NCBI GenBank assembly: GCA_001798855.1
Contig: MGQQ01000035.1
Location: 1-34,549, forward strand
Direction of reading: 5' to 3'
Source of the DNA: Deltaproteobacteria bacterium RBG_16_49_23
GTDB lineage: Bacteria > Desulfobacterota > BSN033 > UBA1163
DNA: 34,549 bases
Below are positions 29,100 through 34,549 of this stretch, piece after piece; position 1 is the first letter of the stretch, and each line of letters starts with the position of its first letter. Position numbers and translations under genes: made by a program. The notes beneath the pieces are model-generated. The model had not been told where the DNA came from, did no database searches, and saw only the letters and a list, made by a program, of their open reading frames with translations.

Positions 29100-30248
29100 C
29101 TACTTGAAGTATTTGAGGATGGCGTTGAAGAGGTTTTTGGCGATTTTCTCCTGGAATCCACTTTGGTTGAGGAGGCGCTCATCCTCCTTATTGGTGATAA
29201 AGGCCATTTCGACCAGAACCGAAGGGATATCCGGAGTCCTTAATACAATGAAATTAGCCTGCCGGTAGGAAGGATATTTTAGCGAATGGACCTCTTTCAG
29301 CTCATCGAGGCTCAATTCAGCAAATCGAAAGCTCTCCTTCATCGAATTATTCTGCATGAGGTCGAGTAAGATCTGGTTTAAATTGGGGTCTTTGCTGAGG
29401 GAGGCAGGCTTCAGAGTAGCTCCTCCCAGGATATTGGACATATTTTCCTTATCGGCAAGAAGTTTTGCAGCTTGATCCGAGGCGCCGGAAAGGGAGAGGC
29501 AGTAGACAGACGCCCCTCTGACCTGAGGATTAAAACTTCCATCCGCATGGAGGCTGATGAAAAGATCGGCTCCATACTCCCTTGCTATCCTCACCCGTTC
29601 CTCGAGGGGGATAAAGTAATCCCCTTTTCGTGTGAGGAAGGCTTTCATCTCCTTCTGTTGATTGAGGAGATGAAGGGTCTTTTCTCCAACCTTTAATACG
29701 ACATCTTTCTCAAGTGTTTTTCGGAGTCCTACGGCTCCGGGGTCTTCTCCGCCATGGCCGGGATCGAGGACGACGATTTTTGTGCCTCTCGGTCTGACCT
29801 CCTTATGTTTCTGTCTCTCTTCCTGTTCCTTTCTCGTCTGTCCCACATCGATGAGATCGATGACGAGACGATGGGGCTTGTCAAGATGGGGCTTCAGCAA
29901 AAAGATGATGGCCTGGAGAGGAGTTTTCTGGTGAAGCACCAGCCTTGCTTTTCCTTTTCCGAGATCGGTCAGTGTGATTTTGAGAAGATATTTATCTGTT
30001 AACTCAAGCTCCGTCTTTTTGGGCAGAGAGGAGATGCCGGTTAATTCCACCTGACATTGGGGAGGGTTTTCCTGGGAGGAACTCTCGTATTGGACAGGTT
30101 CCGTCAGATCCAGGACTACACGGGAGTGATCAGGGGCAGACCAGAAGCGCATATCGGTGATGGCTGCCCCGAAAGCAGGAAGATGCAAGCGGAGAATAAG
30201 GATAACGGCGATGAGAAAGGGGGTGATTTTAAAAGGGAGAGATCCCAT
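29100..30248 (-). CDS. N-acetylmuramoyl-L-alanine amidase with AMIN domain (AmiC-type)
   Basis: Periplasmic zinc amidase that cleaves septal peptidoglycan. It starts with a signal peptide (about residues 1-27, FKITPFLIAVILILRLHLPA), then an AMIN domain (about 28-125, ITDMRFWSAPDHSRVVLDL), a charged linker, and an Amidase_3 domain (about 155-380). Zinc ligands are visible: VVLDPGHGGEDPGA (His), a Glu in TLEKDVVL, and LFISLHADG (His); the catalytic Glu is in VLVEMAFITN. ATG 30248 is used because the signal peptide begins there; the longer open frame upstream overlaps the thiolase gene end. Confidence 0.92.
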   Translation of the reverse strand: MGSLPFKITPFLIAVILILRLHLPAFGAAITDMRFWSAPDHSRVVLDLTEPVQYESSSQENPPQCQVELTGISSLPKKTELELTDKYLLKITLTDLGKGKARLVLHQKTPLQAIIFLLKPHLDKPHRLVIDLIDVGQTRKEQEERQKHKEVRPRGTKIVVLDPGHGGEDPGAVGLRKTLEKDVVLKVGEKTLHLLNQQKEMKAFLTRKGDYFIPLEERVRIAREYGADLFISLHADGSFNPQVRGASVYCLSLSGASDQAAKLLADKENMSNILGGATLKPASLSKDPNLNQILLDLMQNNSMKESFRFAELSLDELKEVHSLKYPSYRQANFIVLRTPDIPSVLVEMAFITNKEDERLLNQSGFQEKIAKNLFNAILKYFK

Positions 30249-30282
30249 CTTCCCACCTGCAACTTTCAGAACGATCTTATTC

Positions 30283-31485
30283 TCAACCAATCTTAAAGAC
30301 CATGGCGGCCCCGGTATCTCCTGCCGCACATCCAGCCCACAGACCATAGCCGCCGCCCAGCAACACGATCTCCTCAATCAATTCGGCAATGAGCCTTCCC
30401 GCCGTTGGTCCCTGCGGATGGCCGTAGACCATGGAGTTCCCGTAATTGTTCATCCAGTAGACATCCATTCCCATCATCCGGGCCATGAAAATATCGTTCA
30501 CGACAAATGGGCTGTGTGTCTTTACGGCCTTGAGGTCTTTTAGGGTTAACCCTGCATTTCTGAGGGCCATCTCCGAGGCCGGGACAGGCGCTTCTGCCAT
30601 ATAGCCCTTTTTCGCCCTTGCAAAACCATAGGAGAGGATCTGAATCTTGATCTTCGGGTCCTCGCTCCACTCTTTGGCCTTCTCCTGCGTGGTGATGATA
30701 AAACCGCAGTTTCCATCTGCAGGATGAGTCTGTGCGCCGAAACTGTGAACGCCGCCTGGCTCGACTGGAGCCAGTTTGACAAGGCCTTCGGCTGTGGTAG
30801 GTGTTATCCCCTCATCTTCCTGAACGAGTTTTACCTCTTTTTTCCCAATCTTTACTTCCGCAGGGAACATATATCTTTTCTGGAAAGCCCGGTCATTGGC
30901 CAGTGCATCCTGATATTGCTGATACCTCCTCAGAGTCACCGCGTCACACTCCTCCTTGGTGGTTCCAATCTTTTTGGCCACATTTTCAGCGGTCTGAATC
31001 ATTTTAAACCCTGCCCACGGGTCGCTGTTGAAGTTATCCATCATCCAGTTCTCTGACACAACCTCTCCGCCTGGACCGAGCGGATTCGGCCAGACCGTAT
31101 GAGGGCCGTTCGAACAGCGATCGGACAACAGGGCGTATCCTGTCTCATAGGCTCCGAGTTCGATGTTCTGGGCGGCAAGATAGATGGCGGCCGCTGAAGT
31201 GGTGCATGCCTGATTGATCATGAGAGCCGGCACTTCCTTGGCGCCTTCAACAAGCATGGCGGCCGACCAGGTATGGCTATAAAACATATGGCGCTGGGCA
31301 ATGGTGATCCCGTAGTAGAGATAATCGATGATGGTTGGGTCCAGTTTTCTCTTTTTAAACCACCGGTTGGCGGTCGCCGCTCCCAGGGTGATCGCATTTT
31401 CATTGGCAAGGCTTCCCTGCCAGCGGCAGAACGGGGAAGAGAAGTATCCCCGGAATGGAATATAGGCTTTGTTCAATTTGGTCAT
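30283..31485 (-). CDS. Thiolase family protein (acetyl-CoA acetyltransferase-like)
   Basis: Thiolase-fold enzyme that would cleave or form 3-ketoacyl-CoA. The nucleophilic Cys is C94 in INQACTTSAA, and the late motifs are GHPQGPTAGR (His356) and WAGCAAGDTG (Cys386). The usual NEAFA motif is replaced by THSPFVVND, as in a divergent thiolase subgroup, so the exact substrate is uncertain. ATG 31485 has AGGAGGA about six bases upstream and is preferred to 31527. It lies downstream of a 3-hydroxyacyl-CoA dehydrogenase, the two consecutive last steps of beta-oxidation. Confidence 0.88.
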   Translation of the reverse strand: MTKLNKAYIPFRGYFSSPFCRWQGSLANENAITLGAATANRWFKKRKLDPTIIDYLYYGITIAQRHMFYSHTWSAAMLVEGAKEVPALMINQACTTSAAAIYLAAQNIELGAYETGYALLSDRCSNGPHTVWPNPLGPGGEVVSENWMMDNFNSDPWAGFKMIQTAENVAKKIGTTKEECDAVTLRRYQQYQDALANDRAFQKRYMFPAEVKIGKKEVKLVQEDEGITPTTAEGLVKLAPVEPGGVHSFGAQTHPADGNCGFIITTQEKAKEWSEDPKIKIQILSYGFARAKKGYMAEAPVPASEMALRNAGLTLKDLKAVKTHSPFVVNDIFMARMMGMDVYWMNNYGNSMVYGHPQGPTAGRLIAELIEEIVLLGGGYGLWAGCAAGDTGAAMVFKIG

Positions 31486-31565
31486 GATCTTTCCTCCTGC
31501 ATTGAAATAGTGAAGCCTCCCGCCCACGGGACGGGGCTTCCCGGAGATGAAATGTCATTTCTATT

Positions 31566-31606
31566 GCGCTCCTTTTCCCCGCCTACAAGTCGGGGTAAAG
31601 GAGCGC
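31566..31606. repeat. Strong hairpin between hydroxyacyl-CoA dehydrogenase and thiolase genes
   Basis: GCGCTCCTTTTCCCCG and CGGGGTAAAGGAGCGC pair over 16 bases with one mismatch around a nine-base loop. A second, smaller one (GAAGCC...GGCTTC, about 31511-31539) lies next to it. No T-run on the minus strand, so it may be an RNA-processing or stability element or a repeat. Confidence 0.6.
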
Positions 31607-31620
31607 TTGCCGGCCCCATT

Positions 31621-32475
31621 TTAATATTTATACCAGCCTCCCTTTGTTTTTCTTCCGAGTTTTCCGGCACGGATCATTGACCTCAACAGGGTAGGGGTTG
31701 ACCATTTGCTCTCTTTATTCAGTTCCTTGTATAAATATTCCGTGACATGAAGTGCAATGTCAATACCTGTGAGGTCCATCAACTCAAAGGGTCCCATGGG
31801 GTAGTTGAGCCCAAGCCTGACAGCCTTATCAATGTCCTCTGTCGTTGCAATTCCTTCCTCGGCCATGCGGATGGCCTCTAAGAAATGGGGGATCATGAGG
31901 CGGTTGACAATAAATCCCGGGGTGTCCTTCTTCACCTCAACAGGTTCCTTTCCCATTTTTCTGGACATTTCCATGACGGCCAGAGTTGTCCCGTCATTGG
32001 TGTAATAGCCTCTGATCACCTCAACCAGTTTCATAAGTGGGGCTGGATTGAAGAAATGCATCCCCGCCACCTTTTCAGGCCTCTTCGTAGCCATGGCGAT
32101 CTCTGTCACAGACATCGAAGAGGTGTTGGTCGTCAGAATGACATGCGATCCGGTGACTTCATCGAGGGCTTTAAACACGCTCCTCTTCAATTCGAGGTCT
32201 TCAAAGACCGCTTCGATGACAAAATCGACATCCTTTAAGTCTTCCATCCGGGTCGTCCCTTTAATTCTGGAAAGAATTCCCTTCTTCTGTTCTTCAGTAA
32301 TCTTTCCTTTTTCGACGCTTTTGGCAAGAAACTTATCGATGGCTTTGAGGCCGTTCTCAACGAAACGGTCTTCGATGTCCCTCATCACCACCTGATAGCC
32401 TGCCTGGGAAGCCACCTGAGCAATTCCGTTCCCCATGGAACCTGCCCCCAATACACCGATCTTCTTAATCTCCAT
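31621..32475 (-). CDS. 3-hydroxyacyl-CoA (3-hydroxybutyryl-CoA) dehydrogenase
   Basis: NAD(P)-dependent oxidation of 3-hydroxyacyl-CoA. The Rossmann motif is GVLGAGSMGNGIAQ at the N-terminus, NTSSMSVTEIA follows, and MHFFNPAPLMKLVEV carries the catalytic His. The C-terminal domain has TPGFIVNRLMIP and LGLNYPMGPFELMDLTG. 284 aa is the size of clostridial Hbd. ATG 32475 is preceded by GAGGAGGG and is preferred over the upstream ATG at 32643, which lies in AT-rich non-conserved sequence. It is the first gene of the HBD-thiolase pair on the minus strand. Confidence 0.94.
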   Translation of the reverse strand: MEIKKIGVLGAGSMGNGIAQVASQAGYQVVMRDIEDRFVENGLKAIDKFLAKSVEKGKITEEQKKGILSRIKGTTRMEDLKDVDFVIEAVFEDLELKRSVFKALDEVTGSHVILTTNTSSMSVTEIAMATKRPEKVAGMHFFNPAPLMKLVEVIRGYYTNDGTTLAVMEMSRKMGKEPVEVKKDTPGFIVNRLMIPHFLEAIRMAEEGIATTEDIDKAVRLGLNYPMGPFELMDLTGIDIALHVTEYLYKELNKESKWSTPTLLRSMIRAGKLGRKTKGGWYKY

Positions 32476-32663
32476 ATGTCCCTCCTCTTTAAAGAAAAGC
32501 AATCCGCATCTAAAACCACTCTTGCTGTTAAATTTTTCACATAAATTATTATAATATCTTTCCGATGTCAAATTTTTTTTCAGAAATCTCTGATTACACC
32601 GATTATGAAACGATTCCACAGAGTTCAAACTCACCGAAAGCAAAGAGAAATCTGTTTAAGATG

Positions 32664-32850
32664 AACTCGTAAAAAGTTGTCATTCCCGTGCTTGCGCCCC
32701 GTAGCGCTTCAGCGCGCAGGCGTGAAAACGGGAATCCAGAGAATTCTTAATAGATGAAAAGACCGGATTCCTGCTGGAGTTTATCCCGATGAAAATCGGG
32801 GCAGGAATGCCAGGAAATCATCTTTTCAGATTTTTTACGAGACCATGATT
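32664..32850. repeat. CTCGTAAAAAGT-arm palindromic element with GTCATTCCCG core
   Basis: Outer arms are CTCGTAAAAAGT (about 32670-32681) and TTTTTTACGAG (32831-32841). The inner part has GTCATTCCCGTGCTTGCG against AACGGGAATCC, and a second pair GGATTCCTGCTGGAG...GGGGCAGGAATGCC. Same outer arms as 20393-20524 with a different core. Confidence 0.7.
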
Positions 32851-32859
32851 TAATCATTT

Positions 32860-33200
32860 CTTGAAATCCCTGCCTGCGGTAGGCAGGTGTGTAATCAAGA
32901 GAGCGAAAAGTAGTTTTTCATAGCTCTTCCAAAAAAGTCTTGACAAATGAGAGCAGGTTAGGGTTAAATTTTATCGTTCTCGTGATTTGTGCCTGCATGT
33001 CGGAGTGCATTGTTTCGCCTGCCTGCGCGGAGCCCCGCCTAGTCCGACGCCATCATCAGGCTTTGGACGACGGTCTCCAGAAGCCTTGCGGAGGGCAGGC
33101 GCTACGGCGAAGACAGGGCACGCAGGCGTAATTCGTAATAATGAAGAGACCCCAGGGTCCAGGTTAATAAAACGAATCACGAATCGTCCATACGAACCAC
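32860..33200. other. Gene-free GC-rich intergenic region with small hairpin and possible promoter
   Basis: CCTGCCT-GCGGT-AGGCAGG (32869-32887) is a perfect seven-base hairpin. TTGACA at 32940-32945 with TTAAAT about 18 bases later could be a promoter for the biotin carrier gene. From about 32990 to 33130 the sequence is GC-rich and repetitive in GCCTGC/GCAGGC words. Open frames here on both strands look non-coding: low complexity, no homology I recognise and no ribosome site. Confidence 0.4.
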
Positions 33201-33218
33201 GATGATCAGGAGGTGTCC

Positions 33219-33434
33219 ATGGCAACATTCGTAACAGTACCTATGGTGGGGAAGATCGTTTCTGTTTCAGTCAAGGCAGGGGATCAGGTTAAAGAGGATG
33301 ATCAGGTGGCAGTGCTCGAAGCCATGAAGATGGAAATGCCTATTGTCGCTCCAGTCAACGGAGTGATCAAAGAAGTATGCGTCTCAGCCGGACAGGAGGT
33401 GGAAGCCGAAGCAACCATTGCCATTATCGAATAA
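33219..33434 (+). CDS. Stand-alone biotin carboxyl carrier protein (biotin/lipoyl domain)
   Basis: 71-aa single-domain protein with the biotinylation motif LEAMKMEM (Lys37) in the usual hairpin and the mirrored repeats KIVSVSVKAGDQV and GVIKEVCVSAGQEV. It would carry carboxyl groups for a biotin-dependent carboxylase or decarboxylase whose other subunits are not in the window. ATG 33219 has AGGAGG five bases upstream and is preferred to the GTG at 33213, which overlaps that site. It is far shorter than AccB, so it is a dedicated gamma/carrier subunit rather than AccB. Confidence 0.92.
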   Translation: MATFVTVPMVGKIVSVSVKAGDQVKEDDQVAVLEAMKMEMPIVAPVNGVIKEVCVSAGQEVEAEATIAIIE

Positions 33435-33542
33435 GAAATACTGGTGATTGTGAATGGTGAATAGTGAAGTAGGAATTTTATCCACCCTCACCGGCGTCAT
33501 CACTATCTCATTTTGAGCTCCCCCCTTTTTTCAGACTTTCGA

Positions 33543-33570
33543 TTGACAAAAGACTTCTCCCTTGTATACC
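33543..33570 (+). promoter_or_regulatory. Sigma-70-type promoter upstream of NAD kinase
   Basis: TTGACA (33543-33548), a 16-base spacer, and TATACC (33565-33570). The exact -35 match and spacing make it plausible; it lies 100 bases before the NAD kinase ATG. Confidence 0.5.
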
Positions 33571-33670
33571 ATCGAAGGAAGATAGCGTGTCTATGACCGT
33601 GAATCATCCCTGTTTGATTTTTCCCAGACAGGTTCAACGAGCACGCAACACGGATTCCATGGAGTAAACA

Positions 33671-34543
33671 ATGAAGCGAATCGGTATCATTGCCAAACAG
33701 AATAAACCCGAGGCGGTGACCATTGCCGGGCAGCTGGTGGAATGGTTACGGCCCAGGGGGATTCAAGTCTATATTGAGGAAGGGATTGAAAGAGCGATCC
33801 CCACGAACCTCACAGGCCCTTTCTTGAGCGGCGTTAAGAAAGAGGAGATTCCATCCCATGTGGAGATGATCATTGTCCTTGGAGGGGATGGAACGCTTCT
33901 CAGCGTGGCCAGACTGGTGGGGAGCCATGAGGTTCCCATTCTCGGAGTGAATCTGGGAGGGCTCGGTTTTCTGACAGAGATTACGCTTGAAGAACTGTAT
34001 CGCGTCCTGGAACGGGTGATCGAGGGAGATTTTGTGGCCGATGAGAGAGTGGTTCTGAACGCCGGGGTGATCCGGCAAGGGAAAAGGTTTGCAGAATTTA
34101 TCGTGCTAAACGATGCGGTGATCAATAAAGGGGCTTTAGCCCGGATTATTGATATTGAGACGACCATCAACGGGGAATATTTAACCACCTTCAAATCGGA
34201 TGGGTTGATCATTTCGACCCCCACCGGTTCAACCGCCTACAACCTTTCTGCCGGAGGGCCCATTGTCTATCCATCCCTGCACTGCCTGATCATCACTCCC
34301 ATCTGCTCTCATACCCTGACCAATCGCCCGATCATGATCCCCGATGATGTGGAGGTCCGGGCCATTCTGAAGTCCAAACAACAGGAAGTCATCCTGACCC
34401 TCGACGGGCAGCAGGGATTCGTCCTGGAGTTTGGAGATGTGGTCGAGGTGAAGAAAGCAGCAGGAAGGATCCTGTTGATTAAATCGCCCTACCGTCACTA
34501 TTTTGAGGTCCTGAGAGAAAAGCTGAAGTGGGGAGAACGATAA
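33671..34543 (+). CDS. nadK: NAD(+) kinase
   Basis: ATP-dependent phosphorylation of NAD+ to NADP+, cytoplasmic. Family motifs are MIIVLGGDGTLLSVAR (GGDG, at about residues 67-82), GVNLGGLGFLTEI, VLNDAVINKGALARII, and YLTTFKSDGLIISTPTGSTAYNLSAGGPIV (in part: SDGLIISTPTGSTAYNLSAG). The NE/D motif reads ND here where many bacteria have NE. 290 aa is normal and the gene is complete, ending six bases before the window ends. A plausible promoter lies 100 bases upstream; no strong ribosome site precedes ATG 33671. Confidence 0.95.
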   Translation: MKRIGIIAKQNKPEAVTIAGQLVEWLRPRGIQVYIEEGIERAIPTNLTGPFLSGVKKEEIPSHVEMIIVLGGDGTLLSVARLVGSHEVPILGVNLGGLGFLTEITLEELYRVLERVIEGDFVADERVVLNAGVIRQGKRFAEFIVLNDAVINKGALARIIDIETTINGEYLTTFKSDGLIISTPTGSTAYNLSAGGPIVYPSLHCLIITPICSHTLTNRPIMIPDDVEVRAILKSKQQEVILTLDGQQGFVLEFGDVVEVKKAAGRILLIKSPYRHYFEVLREKLKWGER

Positions 34544-34549
34544 CAACAG

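Noticed and set aside
30249-30377. N-terminal extension of the amidase
   Set aside because: It overlaps the thiolase 3' end and precedes the evident signal peptide that starts at 30248.
32987-33205. Open frame of 72 codons in a GC-rich spacer
   Set aside because: Arg/Gly/Pro-rich low-complexity translation, no ribosome site, and overlap with repetitive GCCTGC words; both strands are open here only because the region is GC-rich.
1-34549. CRISPR array or insertion sequence to explain the many repeats
   Set aside because: No regularly spaced identical repeats and no transposase reading frame; the repeats are palindromic, dispersed and of several families.

Overview
The window reads like the chromosome of a strictly anaerobic Gram-negative bacterium, most likely a Desulfobacterota/Deltaproteobacteria-type organism. 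The evidence is a TRAP transporter with a Tat-exported binding protein, a ferredoxin-type ring reductase, a CooT/CbiM-type nickel system, stand-alone beta-oxidation enzymes and very many short palindromic intergenic repeats. This taxonomic reading is inference: no rRNA or other marker gene is present. I saw no tRNA, rRNA, CRISPR array, IS transposase or phage gene.

Layout. (1) Positions 1-5671, + strand: an export operon homologous to E. coli YbhGFSR, with a membrane-fusion protein (5' end outside the window), two ABC ATPases that are one fused protein (YbhF) in E. coli, and two ABC-2 permeases. (2) 5807-7245, +: a MagIII/EndoIII-like DNA glycosylase and a TtcA-like PP-loop protein. (3) 7556-21141, +: the most interesting region, with a TRAP transporter (dctP, dctQ, dctM), a methylmalonate-semialdehyde-dehydrogenase-like ALDH, a three-subunit molybdenum hydroxylase, an enamidase, a 6-hydroxynicotinate-reductase-like Fe-S protein, a UPF0280 (ApbE-superfamily) protein and a PF06684 'amino acid synthesis' protein. 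(4) 21232-24423, - strand: M42 peptidase, DUF5658 and DUF2784 small membrane proteins, EamA permease. (5) 24639-25274, +: exported DUF1684 protein. (6) 25367-28970, -: nickel uptake and handling (DUF3842, CooT, CbiM, PDGLE/CbiN-like, CbiQ, CbiO). (7) 29100-32475, -: cell-wall amidase, thiolase, 3-hydroxyacyl-CoA dehydrogenase. (8) 33219-34543, +: biotin carrier protein and NAD kinase.

How the central genes may work together. The Mo hydroxylase, Fe-S reductase and enamidase match the first three enzymes of nicotinate fermentation known from Eubacterium barkeri (nicotinate to 6-hydroxynicotinate to 1,4,5,6-tetrahydro-6-oxonicotinate to 2-formylglutarate). The later E. barkeri enzymes (hydroxymethylglutarate dehydrogenase, methyleneglutarate mutase, dimethylmalate lyase) are absent from the window. 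A CoA-dependent, decarboxylating semialdehyde dehydrogenase sits in the cluster instead. 2-Formylglutarate is a substituted malonate semialdehyde, so this enzyme class would turn it into glutaryl-CoA plus CO2 and feed beta-oxidation; a 3-hydroxyacyl-CoA dehydrogenase and a thiolase lie about 10 kb away. The UPF0280 protein is a candidate attachment enzyme for the covalent flavin known in 6-hydroxynicotinate reductase. This variant route is a hypothesis.

Intergenic DNA is unusually rich in palindromic elements of several families. Some are nested, some are present as inverted copies flanking a single gene, and several run into the 3' ends of genes, where they supply the stop codon.
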